Shown: positions 11,556-23,815, counted from the first letter of the stretch. The stretch is DNA of 64,000 nt from Henckelia pumila (GCF_033568475.1 NC_133123.1:1178001-1242000), one strand, 5' to 3'. Made by a program: numbers and translations. Notes: a model not told the origin generated them from the letters alone.

Positions 11556-12329
11556 CTCGACCTCGTCCTTTACTGGAACTTTAGTGATAGATAAGATACA
11601 AATCATCGATGTAAATTCTGTATTTTGCGAATTCAAGTTATATATTATTCATTTTTGCTACATAAGCTGATAAGCAGAATGCATGAGTCCATCATGATAA
11701 TAAGATTTTTTTTTTTTAAGCAAACATGATAATAAGATTATAAATCTAAAAACTCAAATGTTATATTTTTAGATATCGTTTAAAAGATTTAAAGTAAAGT
11801 GTTCAAATTAAAATGCACTCATACCTGTTATAGGTAGACTCTGCAACAATAGTTGGTTCCATATACCACCTTAAATATGCATTGATTTAGACGTACATAA
11901 CCACCATAAATTAACTAGTAGAACTGTAATACAAATAGTAATTATTTGAAACAATCGGTTTCCAATATGAGCTATTACATTTTATTTAAGCATCATTCTA
12001 TATGCACGGTAGAGGACTTCAAAGCTTAATTCCAGAGAATACAATTGCTTTCGGGGAAAAATTACTCTTGCAAGATGACCCTCGCCTCTAGCTCCTTGAG
12101 ATATGTTTCAAACGATGATAGATATCTACAAAATCCTGCATAAAGATCATACCAAACATGTACACACCACACTCGGAGGCCATGGGAGCCGTTGCCTTCC
12201 TTCCGGTTCCCACTTGAATATTTGCACCTGTACCAGCTGTGTGGCTTCTCCCTGATTTACTAGTTTCCAGCGCCATGATCACAAGTGAAGAGAGTTCGAG
12301 TTTGTTTTGCATGGAACAACTTCTTGAGC
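11556..12329. other. Convergent intergenic region
   Basis: Between the tail ends of the MGCCVSTN gene and the minus-strand membrane-protein gene. It probably contains both 3' UTRs. A short minus-strand open frame at 12088-12405 runs beyond the real stop in another frame and is not a gene. Confidence 0.5.
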
Positions 12330-14416
12330 TCAGGTAGACGTGGGACATTCTTGTAAGTTGGATGGTTGTTGATGTGAAGGCCAACACATGCGTTCGAGAG
12401 GACAAGGGACGGGTGCTGGATGGGCAATATATTTGGGAACATTATCGCCTGGCATTAGCACCGAAACTTCTCTGGCGTTGACTGGTCTCTGAGAAAATGA
12501 ATTGAAATGTTAGGCGTAACAAGAAAAATAAGCAAGCATTCTTGAAGTGAAATACCAAGCAAACAGTCAATCTAACACTCCTTCACAATCCTGTTTATAT
12601 CCTCGTGGGAGTCGACTAACAAGTTTTTGTCCGAGGACATGTTTCACCATATATCTGATGCGAAACAAGGCCAAGATAAGAGGGAAAAAGTGCCAGAAAA
12701 ACTAGGAAATAAACGTTTAGTAATCCTTCCGATTGTTCTTATATCCTAGACGAGGACAGAGCAGGGTAAATGTATGTTGGTTGCTTTTGAGTTCGATGCG
12801 TAAAGAAGATAAAATGATAAACTGTTGTGTTTCTTTTATTCAAACCAATCAATCGGTGATAACCCCTACTTGATATGATGAAAAGGCAACAAGAACCTTC
12901 CAATCATCATATACACAGGATCATATGGTCAAGGCCTCCATTATGAGATGCCTCTAAAAAGGTTCATCGTAGAGCACGAGTCACCTCACTCCAGACATTG
13001 ATCAACACCTAAAGGCTAAAACCCAAGCTTTTGGGTTCAAACCTCAAACTTTGGGAGTAATGCTCACAAGTTTTGCGATCAGAGACATGGAGTTCTCTTT
13101 ACATAGACATCACAAATCTCAATAAACTCCTCCCTAAAGACATAACATAAACTAATTAAGATCGTCTGGAAATCAGAATATTTGGACTTTTATTAAATCA
13201 GTCAGTATTAAAATAAGTCCAGAAAGTCGTTATTCTTGATACAAAGAACCTAGCTGTGCGTATGATTAAAGCTGGAAAGAAGACAATAAACTAACACAAA
13301 ACAAAGAATTTCAAGACGGGCAGCCTGTCCCCGAACCCGGGATTTGCCACGCGAAGAGTCATAAATATTTCTTATGATGGGCCAAAAAGTGCTCACAAAC
13401 TAAGGGGTGGGGTAGAGACATGGAATGGAGAAGAATATATATTTTTTAGGCTTACAGCTTCATTTCTCATTAATGGGGGTAGGCCGGTAGGGACCAAGAA
13501 ACCAGCTAACAACTTCTTGAATGAGCCAAGTTTTAAAATATTAGAGTATACATTAGTGTATTCTTTATGTTACCAAAATCCCAGGAACAAGCACATGCCG
13601 TTATCTTTACTAAATTATTTTAAAATTTATGCTGCAGAAAACGACATGTACAATTCCTCTTTTCAATGAATTTTTTTATATGTTATTGCAATCAAGTTCC
13701 CGTAAAACTAGACTGTATTAAGAGGTAATTTCATGGAAATATTTTTCTGTCTTTGCCTTAGTTGCAGTATAGAAATTGTATTCGTCAAAGTAAAGAATGT
13801 TGTATAACATTCCATTGAAAAAAGATTAATACCGAAGTACCGAACCACAACAATGGTGTCAAACTGAAAAATGAAGAAAATGGGCAAAAAGAATAATAAC
13901 TAGAGCTCATAGGATTTTGTCAGAACAGGAATCATCAAAGCCTGCAAAAACAACACTTAAATCCAAATTGCCAAAATAATCAAGCAAAACAACAAAGAAA
14001 GACCCATATAAAAGAAAGAAGAACAAAATAAAAGAGAGGAAAAGCCAAGAAGAAAAACCACGAAAACGTGATATGATTAAGTTGAAGACATTACTCACTT
14101 TCGGAGATGGGTACCCAAGCTTAGCATTGAAGCCACCGATACGATTATGAGCCTCAATGTCTGATTGTAACCGGCGGCCACCGGCTGACGAGAGCGCCGG
14201 CGACGTTGTTCTAAGAAACTTCTCAAAAATAGCCATGACAAGAAACATCGAAATGAGAATAGCGGTGGCTACAAACCCAAAAGAAATAGCATTCACAGAG
14301 TTATCGAAGTGCGTCCAATGATCCTCTTTCTGCAGGTACTGCGGAGCACCACTAGGTACCGATGCCCAACCCCCCAACCCCTCGTCTTCCCCTCCCATTA
14401 CAAAGTCCCTTTTCAA
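12330..14416 (-). CDS. At5g65660-like single-pass membrane protein, 2 exons
   Basis: Exon 1 is 14416-14099 and exon 2 is 12488-12330; they join in phase 0 across a 1610-bp GT/AG intron to give 158 aa (152 aa if the second Met, MGGEDEG at 14398, is used, which fits the family better). Exon 1 encodes WASVPSGAPQYLQKEDHW, HFDNSVNAISFGF, one hydrophobic span near residues 43-65, and the juxtamembrane FEKFLRTTSPALS. Exon 2 encodes VSVLMPGDNVPKYIAHPAPV and PCPLERMCWPSHQ, a proline-rich cytosolic-type tail. This pattern matches plant proteins annotated as At5g65660-like or hydroxyproline-rich glycoprotein family. Molecular function is unknown to me. The acceptor was chosen at 12488/12489 because it alone keeps the conserved tail in frame. 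Confidence 0.82.
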
Positions 14417-14980
14417 GATAAAAATTTCAGCACAGATTCGACTTGTAACAGCTGGAAAAAAGAAAAAAAAAAGAAAGAAAGATGGGCACTTCTGAATACA
14501 AATTTAGAAAGAGTTGTAGCAGATTATAAAGACAGCAGTGAACTTTTTCCCAAAGATTTCTTAACGGAAATGTAATCAAAGCAAGAGTCTTTAAATGGAA
14601 GCTAGCGAAAGATTCTTTAGCAAGTAGAGAAAGAAGTGAGCAGAGTTGACAAAAACAAAAAAAAAATCGATTGCTACAAATAGGAAAAATCTTGCTTTAT
14701 CAAGTGTACAAAGGAGAAGAAAGGGGTTGGGAAATGATCGCACCTTTGTTTTCTGACAGTTGAAAGAAACGTCTTTCAGTGAGGAGCCTCCTTCCTTCCG
14801 ATTATGTATGTATATTTGCGCGAGCGAGAGAGGGTTTGGTTTTCACTTTTACAGGGCTACCTGCCATTAGCGTCTTTTACCTACTTTTTTTGCTTTTATA
14901 CTTTCCTCAATTTTAACTCCAGGGCCACACTCTTCACTCCATCTTTGTATATTTTCAAATAGCCGATTATATTTTTTTTT
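14417..14980. promoter_or_regulatory. 5' region of the At5g65660-like gene
   Basis: Purine-rich on the plus strand near 14450-14490, so pyrimidine-rich on the transcribed-sense minus strand, as in many plant 5' leaders. No firm TATA box or start site could be assigned. Confidence 0.35.
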
Positions 14981-15452
14981 ATGGGTGGATCTCATCATAA
15001 TTTTTGTCACATAATTGATCAGTGAGATAAATAAATGATAGTTTTTTTTTGGGTGATATATCGATCATTAAATGAAAAATTTTATTGTGATAATGGAAGT
15101 TCTGAAAAGATAGATATCATTTGGGATAAACAATGAGATTTATTATGAGTATTAAACTACCCCTATGTTTTCTATCTAGCATTAAAAGTTTGACGCTTCG
15201 GCATCCCTGTGGTTTATGGGCGGATCTTATCCTAAATTTTGTCACATAATTGATCGGTGAGATAAATAAATGATAGTTTTTTTTGTGATATATCGATCAT
15301 TAAATGATAAATTATTAAATTTTATTGTGATAATGGAAGTTCTGAAAAGATAGATAGAAATAATGTGCTTGCTTTTATTTAGGATAAACAATGAGATTTA
15401 GAATTAAACGACTATGTTTTCTAGCATTAAAAAAGTTTGACGCTTCGGCATC
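14981..15452. repeat. Tandem direct duplication, two ~230-bp units
   Basis: Unit 1 (14981-15205) and unit 2 (15216-15452) share long blocks in the same order, for example GTCACATAATTGATC, GATATATCGATCATTAAATG, GATAATGGAAGTTCTGAAAA and AGTTTGACGCTTCGGCATC. Unit 2 has small internal insertions and deletions. No coding potential. Confidence 0.85.
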
Positions 15453-17416
15453 AGATTTTTTCACTATTTACGTTGAAAATTAAAATAATTTTTAAATGTA
15501 AGGCAACTTGAGAAACTTTATATTTCTATCGTAACACGTCATTTCGCAGGGCGTAATTAAAAAATATATTAGTCACTCCTACTCTTGTATATATTTTTTT
15601 TTAAAAAAAAAAATTTCTTTCTAGAACTGCATAATTCGGGTTCATCAGCACCTATATTATGCTCAATCGATAACATATTATTTTATATACCACATATCAT
15701 TACTAACTTGTGTTTTCAAAATCAGAGAGACCGATATGATTCGATCGGGAAACGGTGACGTATCTAGTCCGAACCAAGTCTATAAATTGTTTTAACAATT
15801 AAACATGTCTGAATTAGTAAATAACCGATCCGACCGATTTACCCTTATTATTTTTTATTTTTTAGAATTTGATTATTTCTCATGCCCTTTCCAACGGGTG
15901 ACCCATATGCCCCTCTCAATTTTTTTATATAAATAAATATTATTATATCTTTTAATTATTTAATAAAATAAAATATAACACATATCAAATGATTGTATCA
16001 GGTATTATTATGAATTGATTAAAAAAATTTAACTTTTTTGCTCCTTTAGTTGATATAAATTATAATTTTTGTGATTTTATATGAATTGTTCCCGGTGTAG
16101 ACCCATGCTTTTATTACCTAGATTAGAATTTTCTAAGCCTTCTTGTTTTTATCGGTTGAGCTTGTATCTTTTAGTTTTTAAATTAAATTTAGATCATCAT
16201 ACTATTGACAACTTGAACTAAAACTAAATTGATCAATGAGTAAAAAATAAGAAAAAAACTAACTTATCGGACGATTTTGCTCTCCCTAAACAAAATTTTT
16301 GGGTTCATGCTTTCAAAAAAAAAAAATTGATTTCTTATACGTAAAATTTAATTTTTGGTTATATATATATAATTATTTAGGATTTCAAATTTTGTTAAAA
16401 ATAGTATTTTAATCGTATTTGAGCTTATTTTAATTTATTTTTGTTGTTAAAAAATAGATAAATTTATATTTGATATTTTCTTATATGTATATTGTTGTTT
16501 ATAATTTAAAATTTTGTATGTATATATATATATATATATACATATATAAAAGCATTTAGTTGATACTCAATTTTAATCGAATCTTTAAAAAATAATTTAT
16601 CTCCTTGATCTTCCATTTTGGGAGTTCATAGTTATTTTATTTATTGTAATTTTTAATTATTTGGAATCAAATGATTTTCGTAGTTGTGAATATGATTAAG
16701 ATTATATTAGTTTAAATATTTAGTATAATATCATTTGATTCATTTTTTGTGGGATAATATTTTAATTCAATCTATATTAAAATTTGACATCGTACGTTTG
16801 CTAGCAAAAATACCGTAACAATCATAAATGTCAATTTTAAGACATATTTGTGATATATATTGAAAAAATATTTAACAATTTATCAAATTAATGTATCATG
16901 GTTATTATTGATGATAAAATAATTTTTCCTCACTTTTTAGTTGATATAAAATGGATCTTAACCATTGGTTTGGTGTAATAATTTGACTCGGGTAGCATCA
17001 TTGGAAATTTGTAGACGACAAGGTTACGATCAGACAAGGCCCATTCTTCTCATTAATTAATGTACAGACGAACACCCTCCTTTATCGCTTTTTATCTTCA
17101 ATTTTTGTTTCAACGGGACCAACATCAATCACTCCCATCGCTTTTATTATTTAAAAGTAAATTACTATATTTCCTTTTCTTATTTTTAAACGATGATAAC
17201 TCAACGATTATATTTTTCGATGTATAATAGTAAATTTTTTAACTAATATAATAGCATGCAAATAACATTGATCGGTAAACTACATTAGACAAACTCTATA
17301 CGATATTTGATCAACAAGATATTAGTATAAAGAATCGAACACATGATCGTTGTTCAAACAGTTACTTATTCCACCAACTCAAACAAAATATTCTTATCTC
17401 TTGACGACGTAAATTA
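15453..17416. other. AT-rich intergenic DNA
   Basis: About 2 kb of AT-rich sequence with short A/T runs and a TA tract near 16517-16542. No gene or well-defined element seen. Sequence near 17225-17400 resembles a degenerate dispersed repeat but I cannot name it. Confidence 0.5.
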
Positions 17417-17605
17417 CTTTATTTCACTATGTTGGTCTATCATCATAGTTCGACTCAAAATTGACTAACAATATAGTCGATATTTTTTTAAAAAAAAATA
17501 CATAATCACTTATTTTTAGAGTTTGCAAACATTACTTTAAAATTTCTTTATTTCGTTATGTTGGTCTATCATCATCGTTCGATTCAAAATTGACTAATAG
17601 TATAG
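17417..17605. repeat. Short direct repeat pair
   Basis: Two ~60-bp copies in the same orientation (17417-17476 and 17544-17605) share ATGTTGGTCTATCATCAT and TCAAAATTGACTAA with a few substitutions. Function unknown. Confidence 0.7.
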
Positions 17606-17708
17606 AAGATTAAGTTCGACAGTTTTAAAACTAATCGCTTACTATAAACGAATTATTGTTGTACAAATTATTCTTGCACGTGACTTAAATCATTAAACCA
17701 TAAGAAAA

Positions 17709-18618
17709 ATTATAGCATCCCTTTGGATATTTATTTTAAAAATATTTTTAGTGTTTTATAAGCAGTGTTCTAAAAGGCATCGACTAGACCCGCCTAGGCG
17801 TTAGGTGGTTGCTCACCGCCTCGTTTTTTTGCTAGGCTATGCCTCTAGGTGTTGCCCGCCTAATCTCCCGCCGCCTAGGCTGACAGAAACCCGCCTAGGT
17901 GGAAAAAAATTCGCCTAGACGGTTACTATTTTTTATTAACAATAAAATCAAAAACTAAAAGTGAGACGCGAAGCGAAAAACAAACACAGAAAGAAAAAAT
18001 AAGCGCATAAAAAAAAGTCAAGAAAAAAATTAAATCTCATATTACACATGAAGACTTGATATCTATTAATATTTATGTTGTTGTTGTTGTTATTGTTGTT
18101 ATTATTAAAATTTTATAAGATTTTCGTAAAACTGAAAAACATATGATATAAAAATTATATTTTATAGTAAAACTAATGAATATTCTAAGTTATTTATTTT
18201 TTAGGTTTAAAAAAAACTGCCTAGTCCTTTAGGCGGCTAGGTGCTAGGCGGTGGGTCGCCGGCCGCCTACCGCCTAACGCTTTTTAGAACATTGTTTATA
18301 ACTTATAAGTGAAAAAAACATAAACTATGTGTTTGGATAAGATTTTTGTAAAATAGTTTTGAAAAATATTTTTAAAATATTTTCTTCAATTATGTATAAT
18401 TTTTAAAGAATATTTGAAAGGTATTTCTAGACGTTTTTAAAATGGAAGACAAATATAAACAACTTTACTTTTGAAATGTTAAAATATTTTTTTAATAAAT
18501 AGTTGTCCAAATATACATTTATTCTTTAAAATTTTTTTAAAATATTTTATATATTTTTTTTAAAAAACACTTTTATAAAAATATTTTATAAGTACATGTC
18601 CAAATAGAACCATAATAA
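17709..18618. mobile_element. Degraded AT-rich MITE split by a hAT element
   Basis: The left end (17709-17762) and the reverse complement of the right end (about 18540-18618) share an order of motifs: TTTGGATATTTATTTTAAAA-like, then AAAATATTTTTA, then AGTGTTTTATAA. The middle is the hAT element 17763-18294. The match is imperfect and AT-rich, so boundaries are approximate. Confidence 0.45.
17763..18294. mobile_element. Non-autonomous hAT element (532 bp)
   Basis: The ends are CAGTGTTCTAAAAGGC and GCTTTTTAGAACATTG, near-perfect terminal inverted repeats of hAT type. They are flanked by 8-bp direct repeats TTTATAAG (17755-17762) and TTTATAAC (18295-18302), matching at 7 of 8. Subterminal regions are rich in GCCTAGG/CCGCCTA motifs on both sides, where a transposase would bind. 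No transposase is encoded. Confidence 0.85.
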
Positions 18619-19190
18619 TTCTAAACTAACTTATTGTACAGAAAAAAGTTAAATTATATAGGAATTTTTTTGAGGGGATTATATAGGAATTTTACTTAAA
18701 TATTTCAGCTATAATGTATGTTGGCGAAAGTTGCAACTTGCGTACCATCAATCCTAAGGAAAGTTATTCAAAAAAATAAATAAATCCTAAGGAAAGACCT
18801 TTTATGCTAATTAAACGTAATTTGTTTGCATCCGTACAAGCATTTAGTTTGCAAAAAATTGACCAATAACTTTCGAACCTAAACTAATTTAGGTCAAATG
18901 TCGCTCTTTTCTGAACACCACGACATCTGAAAATTGAAATTTACCAAATTAACAGCAATGGGAGAATTAACCAAACAAATTAATTTTTAGATTTTTGAAT
19001 CATTTGTGTGATTGACCAGCTAGCGAGTTATATTCACTCAATGAAAAACATGATATTTTTATTAGCATGCGAATGTTAACTTGACTCTATCATAAAAATT
19101 AAAAAAAAAAAAAAAAAAGTCTCACTAAATCCAAAATAAAATATAAAAGAGACTCACATATATACGTACCGACGATCTCGAGGAAAGTAG
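18619..19190. other. AT-rich intergenic DNA before Copia-2
   Basis: No gene or defined element seen. A short poly-A run lies near 19100. Confidence 0.5.
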
Positions 19191-19414
19191 TATTAAGGAA
19201 AGCATTAGTTAAGGATAAATTGTATATTATGTAATCTGTTAGCTGTAAATATTCTACATAATTAGAGGAATCACAAGCTCGATTAGTGGTAGAGAATCAC
19301 TCACTTTCTCTTATTAATTATTCTTCTTGTTGTATATATATCCTCGGTAATGGAAAGATAATATACACTTTATTTTCACAACTTATTATTATTCATTCTT
19401 CTTTACCTCTTACA
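19191..19414 (+). repeat. Copia-2 5' LTR (non-canonical TA...CA ends)
   Basis: 224 bp, the same as 23794-24017. The TA start is fixed by the flanking AGTAG duplication. Confidence 0.93.
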
Positions 19415-19426
19415 TGGTATCAGAGC
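19415..19426 (+). other. Copia-2 primer-binding site
   Basis: TGGTATCAGAGC directly after the LTR, a perfect complement to the 3' end of plant initiator methionine tRNA. Confidence 0.9.
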
Positions 19427-19462
19427 ATCAAAATTACTCAAACGAGTCTCGATCCTCTCCAA

Positions 19463-22400
19463 ATGGCCGAATCACAATCCACAATTATCAATTCTCACAA
19501 TAGTCCTTCATCCATCTTCTCCATCAATGCCAACACACAAATCTCTGTCAAACTTACATCCACTAATTATTCATCATGGCGATTCCAATTTCAAGCAATC
19601 CTCATAGGCTATGACCTTATGGGATTCATTGATGGATCCAAACCTTGTCCTCCACAAAACATCAAAACTGCAGAGGGTGTCACTACAAACCCAGATTATA
19701 CTCTTTGGATACGACAAGACCAACTAATACTCAGTGCTATAGCCAATTCTATCTCTCCAAATCTTGTTCCTTTTATTGCATCTTCTCTTACATCAAGAGA
19801 AGCGTGGAATATTCTTACCAACACATATGCCAAACCCTCTCGAGGTCGAATTACACAATTAAAAGAAGACCTTCGAATTCTCACAAAAGAGACACAGTCA
19901 ATAACCGACTACATGCAACATGTTAAAGTCATTGCCGATGAACTCTCCATGCTCAATCATCCTATTGATAATGATGATATCGTGTTGAAAATCTTAAGTG
20001 GCCTTGATGAAGAATACAAAGATCTTTGTTCGGCTATGCATGTTCGCGAAAGCTCTGTTACGTTTGAAGAACTGCATGAAAAACTCATCAATTTTGAAGC
20101 ACACCTCAAGTATGAAGCACAGAAGAAAGCTAGCATTCCTCACATGCCTGCCTCAGCCAACCCCACACAAAAATCATCTCATTTTCAATCACAAAAGCCA
20201 CCACCAAACCGCACATATTACACACCGGAAAATACCAAAAACCATCGTCCTCGATTTCCCGGAAATACATCTACATATCCTTCCCAACCTCTCTCTTCTG
20301 CCACACATCCCCGTCCATACCTTGGCAAGTGTCAATTATGTAGCGAACACGGTCACTCTGCCAAACATTGCCCTACGTTTAAATGCATACCTTGGTCTCC
20401 CAACCCTCAACCTAGTAAAAATCCAAACAACACTCCCATATACCAAGCACACTTTGCCACCCCTCAAGCCTATCCAGCCTCTCCACTTGCTCCTTCTGAA
20501 ACAGAATGGCTACTCGACTCCGGTGCATCACACCATGTCACATCCGATCTACGAAATCTGTCCCTTCACTCGGAATATCCTGTGACTGAAAACATACATA
20601 TCGGAGACGGCACAGGCTTACCTATCACTCATAGCGGTTCAACAACACTGCCTTCTTCTTCTAAACCCTTTCTTTTAGATAATGTTTTATGTGTTCCCTC
20701 TATGAAAAAGAATCTCATTTCTGTTTCTCAATTTTGCTCCAATAATCATGCATCAATTGAATTTTTACCATCCTCATTTTTTGTGAAGGATCTTCGTACG
20801 GGGGCAACGCTATTGGAAGGAGCGACTAGAGATGGTGTTTATGAGTGGCCGCATGTATCACCATCAACAAAACCTGTAATTGCCTTTTCGTCAATAAAAG
20901 CTTCTGCCAACCAATGGCATCATCGCCTTGGTCATCCATCTTCAAGTATTTTGCGTCATTTAATTTCCAATAAAAGCTTGCCCGTGTCATCTCCTTCAGA
21001 GTCAAGCTTCGCTTGTAATTCTTGTCACTGCAATAAAACACATAAATTGCCATTTTCAATTTCCTCACTGTCAAGTTCTCGTCCTCTTGAGTTAATATAC
21101 TCTGATGTGTGGACCTCCCCCGTTGTTTCGTATGATGATTATAAATACTATATCGTTTTCGTAGATCATTACACTCGCTATATTTGGCTTTATCATCTTA
21201 AGCGCAAATCTGATGTTTTTGACGTTTTTATCCGCTTCAAAGCTCTTGTGGAAAAATATTTTAACAAAGCCATCATCACTCTTTATACAGACAATGGTGG
21301 CGAGTATATATCTCTTAAATCTTTTCTGGCCACCAATGGTATCTCTCATCTCACCACCCCCCCACACACACCTGAGCTTAACGGCTTTTCCGAACGCCGT
21401 CACCGACACATCGTCGAGACTGGTCTTACACTACTTCAACATGCGCACATGCCAATCTCTTTCTGGCCACATGCTTTTTCTACCGCCGTCTATCTCATTA
21501 ATCGAATGCCAAAGGTTAATCTCGATATGAAATGTTCCTTTGAAAAACTATTTAACACCACACCCAACTATTCAAGGCTAAAGGTGTTCGGATGTCTCTG
21601 TTATCCGTGGCTTCGGCCATATGGATCTCACAAACTTGAATCTCGCTCGAAACCCTGCGTTCTTCTTGGTTACTCCTCCACACAAAGTGCATATCAATGT
21701 TATGAACCAATATCAAAGAAAATTTTTGTCTCCCGCCATGTCACATTTGTCGAAACAATCTTTCCCTTCTCGCATCAATCTCTCTCACTTCCTCGTCCGC
21801 TTAGTACTACTTTCCAAGAATGGATACCGACAAATCTTCCTAATTTCCACTCCTCCTCACATAATGCTCCATCCCCACCTCAATATTCATCATCCTCTGA
21901 TTTCAGATTCAATCATCAAAATTTGTTACCTGAGGTTATTCTTTTACACACTACACCACCTGCTACTGTTATATCCCACATTCCCACTACTTCTCAAAGC
22001 CCGTCCGATCCCAGCCTTATTTCCCCACAGGTAGACTCTGGTGATCATGTGGCCACCCCTACTCAACATTTCTCTCGCAATCTCCATAGCATGTCGTCGG
22101 AAGCACCATCCTTATCACCATCCTCATCCCAACCAGCCAAGCCCTCCTCACCCCACAATACTCATCAAATGCGCACTCGAGCCAAAAATCACATACACAA
22201 ACCTCTCACCAAGCTTAGCTTGACCACCACTCATTCCTCAGCCCACATCGAACCCACATCTGTCTCCCAGGCCATGAAACATCCTCAATGGAGGGCAGCC
22301 ATGTCCGATGAGTTTACTGCTCTCTTACGTAATGGAACTTGGCAGCTTGTTCCTCCGAACAGTTCACAGAATCTGATTGGATGTAAATGGGTGTTTCGCA

Positions 22401-23815
22401 TCAAACACCATCCTGATGGTTCCATCGATCGCTTCAAGGCTAGGCTAGTTGCCAAGGGCTTTCACCAACGACCAGGCATCGATTACCATGAGACATTTAG
22501 TCCTGTCATCAAACCTACCACAGTGCGTCTTGTACTCAGTCTTGCTATCTCCAAAGGGTGGCCTCTCAAGCAAATGGATGTCAATAATGCTTTTCTTCAT
22601 GGACACCTAACTGAAGATGTCTATATGATTCAACCCCCAGGCTTCATTGACAAGAACAATCCAACATTTGTCTGTCAACTCAAGAAAGCTCTCTATGGAT
22701 TAAAACAAGCCCCAAGAGCTTGGTACAATGAGCTTCGCCAATTTCTGCTATCAATTGGGTTTGTGAATTCCAAGACAGATGCCTCTTTGTTTATCTATAA
22801 TCATATGCATCTCACCTTGTACCTTTTAGTGTATGTCGATGATTTAATCCTGACAGGTAATGATGATGGCCTTCTAGGCAGGTTCACCACCCAACTTGCC
22901 AACAAATTCTCCATCAAAGATCTTGGCACTCTCTCCTACTTTCTCGGTGTCGAAGTCATCCCATCCACTCATGGTATTTTCTTATCTCAGCACAAGTATA
23001 TCCATGATCTCTTACAAAAGGCCAACATGCTCAATGCAAAACATGTTCAGACACCCATGTCTCCTAATCATGTGCCAAGTTTACTTGATGGCACCTCACT
23101 CACTGATGCCACAGAATATCGTTCTATTGTTGGTGGCTTGCAGTACCTATCACTTACACGCCCCGATATTGCGTTTTCTGTCAATAAATTATCACAATTC
23201 ATGCATCACCCAACTACCGAACATTGGACAGCGGTCAAAAGATTACTCCGTTATCTTCAAGGAACTATACATCATGGTTTGTTTCTTCGCAAGAATTCTC
23301 CCTTATTACTCCATGGTTTTTCGGATGCTGATTGGGCCGGTAACACTGACGACCGCACCTCGACAAGTGCACATGTCATTTTTCTCGGACATAATGCTAT
23401 TTCATGGAGCTCAAAGAAACAACGCACTGTGGCATGTTCTTCCACTGAAGCAGAATATCGAGCTGTAGCCTCTGTCACTGCTGAAATCACTTGGCTACAA
23501 TCATTGTTACATGAACTAGGAGTTCACCTCTCTCCAACCCCAACCGTTTATTGTGATAATATTGGCGCCACATATTTATGTGCCAATCCCGTCTTTCATT
23601 CTCGGATGAAACATATTGCTATTGATTTTCATTTTGTTCGCGAAAAAGTACAAAGTGGTATGCTTCGAGTTTCCCATGTTTCTTCAGAAGATCAACTGGC
23701 CGATGGACTTACTAAGCCACTATCTCAACAACGTCTCGAGAAACTTCGAGTCAAGATTGGTGTCCTCCCAAGAGCCACCATCTTGAGGGGGCATATTAAG
23801 GAAAGCATTAGTTAA
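19463..23815 (+). CDS. Copia-2 gag-pol polyprotein (1450 aa)
   Basis: Uninterrupted copia polyprotein. Domain order: gag (UBN2 type) in the first ~230 residues; CCHC knuckle (CQLCSEHGHSAKHC) near 291; protease WLLDSGASHHVTSD near 350; GAG-pre-integrase HHRLGHPSS near 487; integrase with YSDVWTSP near 546, LYTDNGGEY near 608 and ELNGFSERRHRH near 640; reverse transcriptase from about 940 with YVDDLILTGND near 1124; RNase H with SDADWAGN near 1287 and SSTEAEYRAV near 1330. The start at MAESQST was preferred because the frame upstream (from 19286) lies in the LTR and primer-binding site. The frame runs through the polypurine tract and stops 22 nt inside the 3' LTR. Confidence 0.94.
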   Translation: MAESQSTIINSHNSPSSIFSINANTQISVKLTSTNYSSWRFQFQAILIGYDLMGFIDGSKPCPPQNIKTAEGVTTNPDYTLWIRQDQLILSAIANSISPNLVPFIASSLTSREAWNILTNTYAKPSRGRITQLKEDLRILTKETQSITDYMQHVKVIADELSMLNHPIDNDDIVLKILSGLDEEYKDLCSAMHVRESSVTFEELHEKLINFEAHLKYEAQKKASIPHMPASANPTQKSSHFQSQKPPPNRTYYTPENTKNHRPRFPGNTSTYPSQPLSSATHPRPYLGKCQLCSEHGHSAKHCPTFKCIPWSPNPQPSKNPNNTPIYQAHFATPQAYPASPLAPSETEWLLDSGASHHVTSDLRNLSLHSEYPVTENIHIGDGTGLPITHSGSTTLPSSSKPFLLDNVLCVPSMKKNLISVSQFCSNNHASIEFLPSSFFVKDLRTGATLLEGATRDGVYEWPHVSPSTKPVIAFSSIKASANQWHHRLGHPSSSILRHLISNKSLPVSSPSESSFACNSCHCNKTHKLPFSISSLSSSRPLELIYSDVWTSPVVSYDDYKYYIVFVDHYTRYIWLYHLKRKSDVFDVFIRFKALVEKYFNKAIITLYTDNGGEYISLKSFLATNGISHLTTPPHTPELNGFSERRHRHIVETGLTLLQHAHMPISFWPHAFSTAVYLINRMPKVNLDMKCSFEKLFNTTPNYSRLKVFGCLCYPWLRPYGSHKLESRSKPCVLLGYSSTQSAYQCYEPISKKIFVSRHVTFVETIFPFSHQSLSLPRPLSTTFQEWIPTNLPNFHSSSHNAPSPPQYSSSSDFRFNHQNLLPEVILLHTTPPATVISHIPTTSQSPSDPSLISPQVDSGDHVATPTQHFSRNLHSMSSEAPSLSPSSSQPAKPSSPHNTHQMRTRAKNHIHKPLTKLSLTTTHSSAHIEPTSVSQAMKHPQWRAAMSDEFTALLRNGTWQLVPPNSSQNLIGCKWVFRIKHHPDGSIDRFKARLVAKGFHQRPGIDYHETFSPVIKPTTVRLVLSLAISKGWPLKQMDVNNAFLHGHLTEDVYMIQPPGFIDKNNPTFVCQLKKALYGLKQAPRAWYNELRQFLLSIGFVNSKTDASLFIYNHMHLTLYLLVYVDDLILTGNDDGLLGRFTTQLANKFSIKDLGTLSYFLGVEVIPSTHGIFLSQHKYIHDLLQKANMLNAKHVQTPMSPNHVPSLLDGTSLTDATEYRSIVGGLQYLSLTRPDIAFSVNKLSQFMHHPTTEHWTAVKRLLRYLQGTIHHGLFLRKNSPLLLHGFSDADWAGNTDDRTSTSAHVIFLGHNAISWSSKKQRTVACSSTEAEYRAVASVTAEITWLQSLLHELGVHLSPTPTVYCDNIGATYLCANPVFHSRMKHIAIDFHFVREKVQSGMLRVSHVSSEDQLADGLTKPLSQQRLEKLRVKIGVLPRATILRGHIKESIS
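23781..23793 (+). other. Copia-2 polypurine tract
   Basis: TCTTGAGGGGGCA lies directly before the 3' LTR; the purine run GAGGGGG is the likely plus-strand primer. Confidence 0.75.

Noticed and set aside
12088-12442. Minus-strand frames with readable protein-like words
   Set aside because: Only the frame of exon 2 of the At5g65660-like gene fits the family; the others continue past its stop in the UTR.
19286-19462. Upstream Met extending the Copia-2 polyprotein by 59 residues
   Set aside because: That part is the LTR and primer-binding site; MAESQST is a normal gag start.
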